A stretch of 64,000 nucleotides of DNA from the NCBI RefSeq assembly GCF_000699445.3, contig NC_067196.1, forward strand, positions 31,640,616 through 31,704,615, read 5' to 3'. The stretch's first letter is position 1. Each line of letters opens with the position of its first letter. This document shows, in pieces, positions 10,204 through 21,963 of this stretch. The stretch comes from Schistosoma haematobium (taxonomy: Eukaryota > Platyhelminthes > Trematoda > Strigeidida > Schistosomatidae). The notes under the pieces were generated by a model. That model saw only the letters and a list, made by a program, of their open reading frames with translations, did not search any database and had not been told where the DNA came from. The position numbers were made by a program, and so were the translations under genes.

Positions 10204-12684
10204 TCATCTTCTACCACGACCGGTTTTATGAGCATAAAATTTATTGAAATTTTCCGTAATAATTGGTACTGGTATAGCTAATGTTAATACACCAGCTACA
10301 GCGCATATACTACCAACAACTTTTCCTAATGGTCCTTTTGGTACTTTATCACCATAACCAACAGTACACATTGTAATGACAGCCCACCAAAATGCATCTG
10401 GTATACTTTCAATTTGTGAACCTTTTCTATCAATTTCTACATAATAAATTGTACTAGAAAATACTAATATACAAACAATAAATGCAACAAGAAATAAACT
10501 TAATCCTTCAATACTTTCTTTAAAAGTTAATACAAGTACTTGTAAACCAGATGAATGTTTTGTTAATTTAAATACTCGAATTAAACGTATTACACGTAGA
10601 AATGCTAAACTAGCACTATTTTTTGCTCCTTCACAACTAAATGTTATTAAAACATTGAATAATGTTATATAATATGGTACAATTGCAGCTAAATCAATTA
10701 AATTTTTAATATCTTTAATAAATATTTTTTGACTTGGACAACTAATAAAACGTATAAAAATTTCTATAGTAAACCAAAATGTACATAATGTTTCAATAAT
10801 AAAAAATGGATCACGAAAATTTGGTCTTGTTCCAGGTTCACAATGTGTTTGAGCATATACTGGTAATGTTTCAATACAAAATAATATAATAGAAATAACA
10901 GTAAAAATAAATGATGCCATTGAAAAGGTAAATGCTAAGATAGATGTTTCTGGATATTCAAATAACATCCATAATTTACGTTTTATTAAATTTTCTGGTA
11001 AAACAATAATATCCGGTACATAACCTTCATTTTTTTTATATACATCTAATGCTTCAGATTCAATTTGAAAAAATTCTAATTCAGTAAGAAAGACATCATC
11101 AGATACTGTAGCTGGTCGTTTTAATCGACCACCATATTGATAATAATTAAATATTGCTTCAAAACTAGGCCTATGCCTATCGAAAAAATATTCTTTACGA
11201 TATTCATCATAGAATGGTTTACGTTTATTGTAATCACCTAATAAAGTGGTTGGATGACGTTCAAGTACAGTTAGCCATGTTTCAAATTTTAAACCACTTA
11301 CATTAATGGTAATACGTCTACAATCATCACATGATGTAATACTAGATCGTGAAACAGAATCTTTATGATGTGTATAATCCATGGAAATAGCCATACTTGA
11401 TCTTGATCTAGTATTGGACAAGTTTTTAACTTTATTCATTTTAAAATTTTTATTTAATTTATTCCAAAATTTACTACCATCATAATCACTGTGTAATTGT
11501 TTGAAACGTTCTTTAATAGTTTTTCGTCTTTTCAACAATTTATTTTCAATATTTAATGTTGATGCCGATATTTGTTTAACATTAAATATTTGTGATGATG
11601 TACGACGATCTATAATGGGCATTAAAAATTCTGGTACAGCAAATTTCAATTCTTTTTTTGGTAGTGAAAATTTAGCATCAATTGCACTAGTACTATCATA
11701 TTTTTCAATCTCATCAGAATTATTATGATTAGAATAAAATGGACGTTTAGTAGGATTTGTCAACATTAATTGATTACTTATTGTAGGAAAATAAAGTAGA
11801 CGATCTTTAAATGTATCTTTCTGTACATTTACAAATAAATTACTTGTATCTGTATCATCAAAATATTTTAACTTTGATATATTTGATGTAACAGAATTAC
11901 GTGAACATTGTGGTTCTGAATCATAGTTTATTTCATCAACAGCTTTTGTATGAGATGATACAGTTTGGCCTGAATTTAGGCATCTTAAACATGAGGTTAA
12001 AGAAGTAGAAGAACTACCTGAGTGATAGGAATTCGGTCTCTCAATTGTTATATTGGATTTATGTATACTTACACAGGAATGCAAATCATCGTCATGTATA
12101 TTTAATCCAGACTCAATATCATCATCCATAATAGAATGAGTCTGTAATAATCCAGTAGAAGAATAAAATGATTTTTGCTCATCTGTATATTCAACTGGTA
12201 AAGAAAGTTGCTTACTTATTGATTTGTGAATTGCCATTTGAGATTTTGATGTACTAGGTTTATGAGTTATACATCGATATGGACATTGTTTACGTAGATG
12301 ACTATGATAACGTTGATGTTGTTGTTGATGACGACAATGTGGAGCATGATGATACAGTGGATGACGTGAATAAATACTTTTTTCATTAGTTGGACGCCTT
12401 TTTATTAAACCGAAAAAATCACGACTTCGATTTGTTCCATGTGAAATTTCTGGAGTTGAAGAAAATATGAATTTATCTGATTCAATATTTTTAGGAGTCT
12501 GTGGAATCACTTTCATTAATGATGTTGTATAAAGCATCTTGACAGTTAAAATTAATATTATAAGACGAATAATTAAAATTTCTTTGTTCTCAAATTCCAG
12601 TGTAAGTGTTATGAAGTCAAAAAGATTCAATTGATTAAATAAATATTCTGCCATAAAATTGTGAATAATACATTCCTTCATCAA
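10204..12684 (-). CDS. Shaker/Kv1-type voltage-gated potassium channel alpha subunit
   Basis: This is a plasma-membrane voltage-gated K+ channel subunit, expected to form tetramers. The 826-codon frame is uninterrupted. T1 tetramerisation domain: about residues 458-555 (EYFFDRHRPSFEAI; no Cys-Cys zinc motif, so Kv1-type). S1: about 583-605. S2: 626-647, with E631, F638 and E641 of the charge-transfer site. S3: 658-678, with D664. S4: 691-710. S5: 728-749. Filter TVGYGD: 774-779. S6 carries the PVP bend at 805-807. S4 reads RVIRLIRVFKLTKHS, three residues and one arginine shorter than Shaker (RVIRLVRVFRIFKLSRHS). C773 replaces the usual Thr before the filter, and K780/V781 follow it. The 450-residue N-terminal extension is Ser/His/Asn-rich (His-rich at 108-129). 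The C-terminus ends seven residues after FYAHK, with no PDZ ligand. Residues 1-49 look non-coding. Met50 (12537) follows a TAACTGTCAAG that could be a splice acceptor, so the true start may be Met50 or Met57. Confidence 0.95.
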   Translation of the reverse strand: MMKECIIHNFMAEYLFNQLNLFDFITLTLEFENKEILIIRLIILILTVKMLYTTSLMKVIPQTPKNIESDKFIFSSTPEISHGTNRSRDFFGLIKRRPTNEKSIYSRHPLYHHAPHCRHQQQHQRYHSHLRKQCPYRCITHKPSTSKSQMAIHKSISKQLSLPVEYTDEQKSFYSSTGLLQTHSIMDDDIESGLNIHDDDLHSCVSIHKSNITIERPNSYHSGSSSTSLTSCLRCLNSGQTVSSHTKAVDEINYDSEPQCSRNSVTSNISKLKYFDDTDTSNLFVNVQKDTFKDRLLYFPTISNQLMLTNPTKRPFYSNHNNSDEIEKYDSTSAIDAKFSLPKKELKFAVPEFLMPIIDRRTSSQIFNVKQISASTLNIENKLLKRRKTIKERFKQLHSDYDGSKFWNKLNKNFKMNKVKNLSNTRSRSSMAISMDYTHHKDSVSRSSITSCDDCRRITINVSGLKFETWLTVLERHPTTLLGDYNKRKPFYDEYRKEYFFDRHRPSFEAIFNYYQYGGRLKRPATVSDDVFLTELEFFQIESEALDVYKKNEGYVPDIIVLPENLIKRKLWMLFEYPETSILAFTFSMASFIFTVISIILFCIETLPVYAQTHCEPGTRPNFRDPFFIIETLCTFWFTIEIFIRFISCPSQKIFIKDIKNLIDLAAIVPYYITLFNVLITFSCEGAKNSASLAFLRVIRLIRVFKLTKHSSGLQVLVLTFKESIEGLSLFLVAFIVCILVFSSTIYYVEIDRKGSQIESIPDAFWWAVITMCTVGYGDKVPKGPLGKVVGSICAVAGVLTLAIPVPIITENFNKFYAHKTGRGRR

Positions 12685-13504
12685 TAATATGCTTTCTGTT
12701 AAGTTATATACAACGAAATCTTATAAATTACGTTCTTTTGTATTAGTGAAAACCAAACTACATTTAAATGTAAAAGCAGCATATTTCAAGTACTTTTAAT
12801 TTACAAAATATTTGTACATTTACCTGAGCTATTTAAATAATAATTCCATTTCCATGATAAATTTTACACCAATCAGATATCAGTTAAATATTCTAACTAG
12901 TAGATGATTGGTTGAGTGATGAAATTTCAAAATGATTATTGGACATTAAAAGAATTGAATTTTATAAGTGGGTTTTAAAGATATATATCGTATAAATACC
13001 TAGCTAGACAACGTATTCACAGATGATAAATAAATATAAGCTTTAAAACAAACAGTGGTCAACTTAATAGACAAAACTGAATCCCAATTAAACTGAACTT
13101 AAGTTGAAATTTGATCAACTTACATGAGTAGATCAACTTGAAATAAAGATCTACAAAGAATTTCATTTATACTTCAAGTCTTCACAAATTTTCCTACAAC
13201 TTTCTTTCTAAATTTAAGTTAGTTTGGGAACTGAAACCAAATAAGATATTTACTCAATAAAATGTCAGTTATTAAATGTAGCTGTAAAACTTTAATGACA
13301 AAGTGATGTCGGGATATATATATGGGAAGAACAGTAGTTTAGTTTGTACTGTTTACCAACGGATCATCTGTTGACTTCATTCACTGATGAATACTATCTT
13401 CAGGTTATATAAAATCTCCTTAAGTATCGCCTAATTTGATGTTGTGTTTTTAGAAATCATAGTTATCTGCAATCTTTCGTTATTGTAGGCGTTTGGAAAA
13501 TATT
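12685..13504. other. AT-rich DNA upstream of the Kv gene
   Basis: Upstream exons or a promoter of the channel gene could lie here, but I see no convincing donor, TATA context or coding frame. Confidence 0.4.
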
Positions 13505-13840
13505 TTCAAAATTGTAAGCATAGATGGATGGTGGCTAGAGGTAGAATCCAGAACGCACGTTTCGTCTTATGTAGTACTCGTCAACTGGATGTACCTGCAT
13601 CTCAGGATTAATTTTCACTCTAGATCTCAAACCCAGTACCGTTTACTTTAAACGCCATAGTATTATCCGCTTACCCACTGAGTCCAGACAACCACTAGCT
13701 TGTACAGTGGAGCGAAATTTCGATTCATTTTTACATTGGTTGTTTGAATCATTCCACTGGTTTGGGACTGTAATTGATCAGTCTGTTATTGGCATATGTG
13801 CATCTTGTTTGGATTGCCTCGATATTGCCTTCAGTCAAAA
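13505..13840 (-). mobile_element. SM-alpha-type hammerhead SINE, minus member of an inverted pair
   Basis: The minus strand reads a 5' block with AGACTGATCAATTACAGTCC, then A-box-like GACTCAGTGGGTAAGCGG, B-box-like GGGTTTGAGATC, the hammerhead, and the 3' flank CTAGCCACCATCCATC. This is the order I know from schistosome SM-alpha retroposons. It faces a plus copy at 13850-14165. Confidence 0.75.
13546..13590 (-). ncRNA. SM-alpha hammerhead ribozyme, degenerate
   Basis: Stem I ATCCAG/CTGGAT is perfect and GAAAC is present. The core reads TTGACGA (C3 to U), and stem II GTAC...AGAC pairs poorly. Activity is doubtful. Confidence 0.65.
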
Positions 13841-13849
13841 CGATTATAA

Positions 13850-14165
13850 ACAAAGGTGGATTGGGACTTATCAGCTAAGTAGATAACTCGATGACGTTCA
13901 AAGTAAACAGCACTAGGTTCGAGTAATAGAGTAAACATCAATCCTGAAATACAGGTACATCCAGTTGACGAGACTCAGATAGGACGAAACGTGTGTCCTG
14001 GATTCTACTGCTAGCCACCATCCATCTCTGCGTATAATACTAGTGATTCAAGGCAATATCGAGGCAATCTAAACAAGATGCACATATGCCAACATAAGAC
14101 TGATCAATCACATTCTTAAACATCATTGGGATGTTTCAAACAACCAATACAAAATAAAGTTTGAA
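13850..14165 (+). mobile_element. SM-alpha-type hammerhead SINE, plus member of an inverted pair
   Basis: It carries B-box-like CACTAGGTTCGAGTAATAG, the hammerhead at 13959-14003, and the 3' body CTAGCCACCATCCATCTCTG, GCAATATCGAGGCAATC and AAGATGCACATATGCC. The same body is found inverted on the other arm (13510-13830). Confidence 0.75.
13959..14003 (+). ncRNA. SM-alpha hammerhead ribozyme, one core change
   Basis: Perfect stem I ATCCAG/CTGGAT, GAAA, stem III ACGTGTGT and cleavage triplet GTC. The core reads TTGACGA (C3 to U), and stem II GACT...GGAC has one mismatch. Confidence 0.7.
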
Positions 14166-15074
14166 CATTTTTTTTCATTCTAGTAAATGTAAATCAGCAT
14201 ACTAAAATTTTTATATTCATTTTAATTTCAACAGTAATAAAGAGTTATTTTTCAAAGAAGTGACAAAATAGGACAAAATAAAAAGATCAAATTAACATTC
14301 AAGTTATTTTGTTTTTTTGTGAACACTCCTTGTGATGTTCTAGAATAATTATATAAAGGAATATAATCATTTGACTATTTCCGCTAAACATTTGTACACA
14401 TCAATTTCTCAAAAGAAAAATGTTCATCTCTAAGAGAAAAAAAAACAACTTCGTATACAAGCCAGAATTTAAACTGAAGAGAAAATAACTTCACTTTCAT
14501 TTATCTTTTACTTGTTACCTATATACGTTATAATTGTAAACCTTTCAATAATGACCTATATTGGTTCAATTTAAAATTGTCTTATTATTTTCTGGTATAT
14601 CTTATGATTAAATTAAATTAAATGAAACGAAATTTAGGCTTCAATAAACTCAGGTAAATTAATTCTCTTTCTTTTTTTTCAATGCTAACAACGTATGTTA
14701 TTAACAATTATGTTTGTTCTTTCTTTCCTTCATTTAATTACATAAAATATCTTCTTCTATATAAGAAACTATGAAGAAGATATCATTTCTATATGGATTA
14801 ATTCATGCATTTTCTACAATATAATCATGTTAGTTTCCTAGTGAAATAATCATATGCATATACTTGTCATAAATGTTTATATGAATAATATAAGAAAGGA
14901 TAAAAATCATAATATGTCATCCTTGAAGCGACTATATTATTTGTGAAAGTTAACATTGATTAATTAAAGAAAAATAAAAGTGCATAAAGTAATTTCAAAA
15001 AATGAATGACATTTAATTTCTCAATATCTAAAAAAAGAAAACCTTTAAATTTCTTGATTATTAGGAATATTATT
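14166..15074. other. AT-rich non-coding DNA
   Basis: Nothing recognisable. Confidence 0.5.
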
Positions 15075-15290
15075 AATATCAGAAGGGATTCTTATGGATA
15101 TTATAGTACTTCCAGGTTTTTCATAGTGGTCTAGCTTCAATTTTCTCATGATCTCAACTATTGAAATATTTGACTTCGCTGAGGAGTCCCATACTAGGAC
15201 GAAACGGTCGTCCAGTGCATCCAGGTTTTCCATGGTGGTCTAGCTTCAATTGACTCATGATCTCAACTATTAAAATATTGTTACCTAATG
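15075..15290 (+). mobile_element. fragments of the 405-bp hammerhead SINE
   Basis: An inverted scrap of the tail (15078-15105) is followed by a plus fragment of the 3' third (15106-15170) and a second plus fragment (15171-15290). The second holds CTGAGGA, stem II and GAAAC but lacks the 5' strand of stem I (15179-15218). The 62-codon minus frame here is a shadow. Confidence 0.7.
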
Positions 15291-16870
15291 AAATCTTCAG
15301 AACTATTGATAATGAAATGTAATAAAAACCTGATTAACCTTATTTTATGATCTTTTAAAAATGCATATTCAAAGTCTTATACTGTACTGATTTTCAAAAC
15401 ATTTAATATTAATAGTTAGTACAATATCATCTTAATAGTATATCACTGAGAGGTTATAAACTATGATGAAATACATATGCTGTACTACTTTATTTTCAGT
15501 AGTTACTAAACTGTCGGTTTATGACCTAAATTGATAGGATGGGCTGAAAATGCATATTTATATTTTTAACTCATTATGATTTCTTGTTTGCTATCTTATT
15601 CAATATAACATTGATTTTCTTCAGTGCAATATTTATTCAGGATATGATAATAATAATAATAATAATAATAATGAGGAGGAGGACATAAATAATATTTCTT
15701 GGAAATAGTGAAGTGAATATTTGATCTAAACATCACTGTAAGTTTATGCATATAACCGTCAATTTGATTTACAAATATTTAAAAAATGACAATTTTTATG
15801 ACTGATCATTCATTTTCTGAAAACTTTACTGTAAAACCAGTTTTCTTGACAATAATAAAAATAAGTCTTGAAAAATCGCGTAGTGCCTAACTCGTTTCAT
15901 ACACTAAACAGAACCTTTGATGATACAAGTCATCTGTATCGTATAAAATTTCTAAATAGTGTTTTCCACTCTTGTTAAGAAGAAGGAACTAGTAAATAAC
16001 TTCGATTTCTACTTTTATCTCTTCTTCCCACTAAGTACATCTTCATGCTTCATTTAATCACGTATCACTAAGCTATTTGCCTGTGCTAACATCAAAGGAT
16101 CAAAATTCTAGTTCAAATGAATTCTAATTGTATTTCCATGACTTGTTATAATATCTGATATTCAAATCTTGCATCTTTTCTGCCATTGTGTTTAAATTTT
16201 GCCTATTCACATAACTAATTCTGTGGTACCGCGTAACACTTCATGCACAGTTTTTAAAACGCTCACCACTTTAGTATTAATCCATTCGTTAATATTTTCA
16301 TAACGTATTTATTAATATTACTGACATCAAACATATCATCATTGTTATTTCTTACCTTAACCGCCTTGAAGTAGAATAATCCTAGTTTCATTAAAAGAGT
16401 TTACTCATTGAATATATACAACAGAAGGTAGCTAGTTTTTGTACTCAAGTAAATTTTGATTCAGTCACTTAGAGGTTGTATATATCCACTGCTATCAATT
16501 CATCATAAAATGCATTTATTACATAATAGATTGCATTAACAAACGATCACATATAAGATTATCATTGATCGATTATATTTCCCATTTATGAGAAAGAGTT
16601 TTGTTTATTATCAATGACCTATTGCCTTAATTATGACAGTTTTGTTTTTCTTTTGAAAAACGTCTCATGTAAACAACATCATTACAAATGTTCACCTTGA
16701 TAAAAAGTAATTAATTATTATTTAAAAGAATGAACTATTCCTTTTCAATGATAGTAAATATAAGTAGATTAAAATTTACATGTTTCTACAGTTTAGTACA
16801 AGTTTGAATTTGAGGATTACTGAAGAAAAAGTAAAGGTAATTTATTGATTAAAATTTGCATAAATATGCT
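15291..16870. other. AT-rich non-coding DNA with ATA microsatellite
   Basis: A (ATA)n tract of about 26 bp lies at 15647-15672. Nothing else recognisable. Confidence 0.5.
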
Positions 16871-16875
16871 TATAA

Positions 16876-17246
16876 GGTTATTTCAACAGTTGAGATCATG
16901 AGTCAATTGAAGCTAGACCACCATGGAAAACCTGGATGCACTGGACGGCCATTTCGTCCGATTGTGGGACTCCTCAGTAGTGCGCATCCACGATCCCGCC
17001 CTCGGCGAGATTCGAACCCTGGACATATCAGTCTCGCGCCAGGCGCTTAATCAACTAGACCACTGAACCAGGCATTTAACGGTGTTAATGTCTAACTTCA
17101 ACTAATCCACGAAATTGAGCGAAACACAATTGTCATCATTGAGTTCCTATCTCACGACTGATCCGGTTGAATTCCACTGGTTACTGTTTCTCACTAGAAC
17201 TCCAGGAAATACCTCTTGAAGCCAGTCACTAGTGAGCATATGTTGA
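16876..17246 (-). mobile_element. hammerhead SINE (405-bp family)
   Basis: This minus-strand copy runs from the 5' block (ending AGTCACTAGTGAGCATATG on the plus strand) through tRNA-like boxes and the hammerhead to the tail. It is closely similar to the plus copy at 24391-24822, including the ribozyme sequence. It is followed by a plus-strand tail at 17250-17313. Confidence 0.8.
16938..16983 (-). ncRNA. hammerhead ribozyme in SINE, core intact
   Basis: GCACTA, core CTGAGGA, GTCC-CACAATC-GGAC, GAAA, stem III ATGGCCGT, triplet GTC, CAGTGC. The only defect is an A-C mismatch in the stem I pair next to the core. Confidence 0.75.
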
Positions 17247-17249
17247 TTA

Positions 17250-17313
17250 ATAGCTTCAAGTGACTCATGATCTCAACTGTTGAAATTACTACAATCTCCA
17301 CAAAACCCCTTCT
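17250..17313 (+). repeat. isolated terminal repeat of the 405-bp SINE
   Basis: Only the family tail is present (GACTCATGATCTCAACTGTT through CACAAAACCCCTTCT), in the orientation opposite to the copy on its left. Its counterpart at 46989-47056 stands alone. Confidence 0.7.
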
Positions 17314-20300
17314 TATTTGCTTTATATTTTATATTTTTAAATATGTATAAATACGTAGTTTATCTTTCATACTTATTTTACATATATTCTATTACCTTTT
17401 AATTATCTCGTTTCATTCGTTTACTTAATTATATGATCTATTCATGTTGAAATCATTATTATTTCATATCTCTTTAATTATTATAATTAACTAGTTTATT
17501 TCCAATTATTTTAATGACAAAAGATTCATAGTAATATATATTATCATAATTTATATGGATAAAATGACTGAGATTAGTTAGATAATTATTGTAAACGAGA
17601 AAATACATTGAAAAGAAAAATTTAATTTTCATTCTTTTTGAATTTTCAGAAAAAGTAATCTGTATAAAATTACAAAAAAATTTTTTCATTCATTTTCTTT
17701 AATCTTTTCATGGAGGTTAACTTTAGATTCTATTTTTTTGTTGTTTTTGTTTTTAACAACAGAAATGTCTCCTACATCTGATCTGGCATTGATACTTTTC
17801 TTACTTTCATTCAATTCTTCTTTTTTTATCAGATTAAGTTAGAAACATTTTCTCTAGTGTAGTAAGGTAGTTGAAATTTTACTTCTCACTACATTACCTA
17901 AAGTTGGGGTTTTTTGAAAGCATAATTTTAAAAGCAGATAATTATGAGAGATTTCTAAGTGAAAAATTTAGGTTGATTAAACTTTGATGAAAACTATTCA
18001 TTCAAAATTAACCAAAAGTACTCGTATAAACCCCTCTGGCAAGTTTAATTACTGTTATCTATGATAATGACTACTAGAATCATTGAAATACACCTAGGAT
18101 ATATTCAATTACTGATCCTCAAATAATACTCGTAATAATGTTAATGTATTTGTACGCTCTGAAAACCATGATTTGATTACATATTATAATTGATGACTCT
18201 ATTCAATATGTGAACATGATTGGTGAGTTTATTTTATGCAGATTTGTCTTTGATATTTTGCCTTTGTTTATTTCCTGGGATTAGTTTTTGGAATGAAACA
18301 TTAATAATCCTTCATTTTAAAATATAAAGTTTGAGATTTATAGTTTTATTTGAAATGTATCCTAGATACTCGGTAGTCAATGTTTATGAAACTATTCGCC
18401 TATGTATTAACGAAAACGTGAATATACTGTCGATCAGTTGATGAAGCCTTCAATAAATTAAAAAGGGATTTATAACACCCCTATATATTGAAACAATTTC
18501 CAGTTTTAAAAGTAAAATACTTGAGTAGGAACAACTTAAAGAATAGGATAGACAAAATGATAGTTAAGATCAAACATTAAAATTCAAAATTATTGACCAT
18601 TTATGAACATACAACGATGTTTTTGGTTTTTCCCAAACCTATGCACAAAATGTAGTCAGTTACATTAATCATTATCAATGTTTTTTGTCGTTTCTATAGA
18701 ACTTGCAGTCCAAATTAAAAAAAACTTGTGTAGTTCAAAATATGTACTCTCTGTAATCTGACATCATGAACAGAACGTTTAGAAATTAAACAGCACAAAT
18801 ATTTTGAGATGTTAAGTTAAAAAAATACTGAAATAAGGATTTGTTAGCCTTGTAGTAGGTAAGTCGCTTCTAAATTGATCAGTAGGTTATATTGATCAAT
18901 TTCGTACACCATTTGATTCATGATACAATGTTGAGAAAATGACTGTAAAAATGTTTTTGGGTTGCTGCTGTTCTCCAGCTTTTGTTAGTTCATGTTAAGA
19001 TTAGTTTTTAAATTAAGCCGATTTTTACAAATTCTTGAAATCATTTCGTCCCAATAGATGTTAATCTCCAGCTTTAAGACAGATATCCCGAAAATGTTCT
19101 TAGTAAGTCATGAATATTATCAGTGACTAAGTCGGTATTGACGTAGTGATAGATGCTTTGATTTATCAGCTGATTGTTATGATGTTTATTGAGAAGGTCT
19201 GGAGTATATGAATATCCATTGAATCCGAAGCTAAGATGAAATAGTTACTAATTATTTCCAATCTTCGGCGATTTTCCTGTGGATGATACTTACTTACGTC
19301 TGTTAAAAAGGATATTCAGATAGTTAGTTTTCAACTTCATAATTTTATAGAAGTACTGACTCAACAACAAAAAAGCTTGTATAAATACTTCTCGTTTTTG
19401 CAGATTTTGATATACTTTATATAAGTTATCCACTAAATGTGGGAATATTTAATACTATGAATGTTTATTTGTATTTCATTTTATACATATTCCTTGTAAG
19501 GTAAAAAAAGGATAGATTTTCCTATTTCTCTGATTACTCATACTCTTATAAATTAGATCGATAAAAGAAGCAAGAGACAAAAAACTTTATTGAGGACGTA
19601 GGTTAAGTTGTATCTGAAGATATAAGTTCAAATTCTTTTAATTCATGAAATATCAGTGGGCACCAGTATTGTAAACCAGTGCCTACTTAGAAGTTGCATC
19701 CATTCAGTGTACGGTTGATTAACTTTACTATTATTAATAATATTGAGTGCGTTTTTGAGAAACTTCATACATTTTATCCCCTTCAATATCTTGAATAGAG
19801 TAAGAACAAAGAATTGAGGAGACTAACATGAATTTATTTTATCTCATGAGGTTATATATTAAGTTCTGAGTGCTCAAGATAACACAGTTAATTTATGTGG
19901 TCAAGGCAATTGAAATGAACATAAAAAATCTGATCTATTTGCAAAAAAGCGGACATGTTTGACACTTTTGTTTAAATTTGCTTACAGTAAGATTGTCATT
20001 TCCTTAAACAAATTTTGACAATGTATATTCCTTTTGTTCTGGTTTGTTCTCCCTCTCTCGTAGCATTTTTTATTTCTAATTAAACATTCATTTTTATTAT
20101 TTAGCATGATGTTCTTACTGATAATCATAGTTATAGTTATTGTCATTATTACTCTTATTATCGCAATAATTAAGATAAAACATTTGTTATTTATGCTGGT
20201 CTTTTCATATAAGACTTTACGTAGAACTATCTTACCCGTTCCCGTATAACTTGTAACTTTACTAATGATGTATGTTTAAAGGTAACTGGATTTCAGTAAG

Positions 20301-21960
20301 AATAAACTTTTTTGGAATAAGTGGTTGATTTCACTGATAGCTAGTATATTTTCACATTAGCGACATATCTCAATAAATCAACATCAAATCAGAGTTACAT
20401 TGTTTTATGCTACGTTGTATCATTGTTCTCAAATACAAATCATTTCAATGTACAGCAAACAACATGTTCATTTTTATCCATTAATCGACTTTATTCGACG
20501 AGGATTTCTCTAAAAACAATGTATTTACTTGACAAGAAAGCATAACAGCTTGATGACTTTTTAATGTAGCCTAGTATTCTCTTGATGAACAGACTTTCTA
20601 TTTTACAAAGTAGGTTACAAACTGTCTAAAAATGTACCTGATAAAGTTATGGTTGATAAGAAACACAAAATAAATAAGAAAAAAACTTTTAACTAAGCTG
20701 ATCAATCGTTGATTCTAAATTCAAATGTAAGTTATATGAATCAATTATAAATTACTTTGAAAGATTAAGACAAACAAATTAACTTATAATAGTCAATCTT
20801 TCAAAAGTTACCATATGCTAAGGATTGTAGATTGATATATTTATACAATTTAAAGTCATTTCACTAACCCTACAACAACATACCGTTAAACTTGTATACA
20901 TTGTAGATCAAATATAAAACAATCTAAATACATTTAATTATAAATTATAATATAAATTGTATAATAAATATATATTACACATTAATTAAATGATTATATC
21001 ATGTTAACTTTTTGTTTTTATTACATTGACTTCCTTAATTCATAGCACCTATTTGAATTTTGTCTTTTTATTTCAATCATAAAATTGTCATTTTTGTTCT
21101 TCTAAAAAATGAAATAAATAAATTTCTTCATCTATCTATCTATCGTTCAAGTATTTTACTTCTTCACTTGTAGTTAAACAAGTAACTACGGATGTATATA
21201 CATTATGAAAAGAGGTTACACCCATAAAACTAATTTAAGTGAACTATACTAATAATAAATCCTTATTTTATAACATTTATTGTTTCTTTGTTGTTTTTTT
21301 TTGCAAAACATTCTCTTATAAGTTGGCACTTGTTTAATACTGTAGCACATTACTTTACAATTTCAATTTCCTATCATAAAGGAAGTTGAAATTGATAGAT
21401 TCTATTTCAAGTTTATTAGAGTAAATTTATCTTAGAAAAAAAAACATAAAGTGAGTATAGCCATTTTATTAACTTAACAACCGTTTCTAATCAGAATACT
21501 GATTGAAAGTTTGTAAGTGTTTTTTTTAAAAATTAATTTAAGAAGTGAACATTTCTGAATCAGAGTTTGGACGTTTAATACTAAAATCTGGTATCTGTCA
21601 AGTTATATATTGGTGAATAAATGGATCAACGAACTTGGTTTGATTTTGTTCTATTTCGAATCGAATCTATTACACTTGAGATTATCCATCAGTATGCTTA
21701 TAATTCCACAATATCTTTTGTAAACGTTTGTTAGTTATATTATACACAGATCTGTATGCATTAGAGCACATTTAGACAAATAAATGTTTAAATTTCCTTT
21801 TTATTGAGTCCGTCATGAAACCGCACACTAATAAACCTACACTATGAATAGACAATGGTTCTTTAAAAATTATTTTGATAATGAATTTTAAACCTATTTC
21901 TATTCAAAACCTCATAATTTAACATTAGTATATCTAGTGGTTTCTATCGGAAAGTGAATT
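17314..21960. other. long AT-rich non-coding stretch
   Basis: About 4.6 kb without a recognised gene. The segment about 19775-19870 is loosely similar to about 53080-53150 (shared pattern of AAGAACAAAG, ATGAATT and TTTATTTTAT), suggesting an old repeat. A short (ATCT)n lies at 21130-21144. Confidence 0.45.
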
Positions 21961-21963
21961 CAA

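Noticed and set aside
12538..12684. First 49 codons of the Kv frame as part of the protein
   Set aside because: Kept in the coordinates as the open frame, but not supported: hydrophobic AT-driven composition, and an acceptor-like AAG directly before Met50.
13376..13404. CACTGATGAATACTATCTTCAG as a hammerhead core
   Set aside because: CTGATGA is present, but there is no GAAA and no stem I partner nearby.
15647..15672. Short tandem repeat as a CRISPR-like or functional array
   Set aside because: It is a simple (ATA)n microsatellite with no spacers. Nothing CRISPR-like exists in this eukaryotic window.
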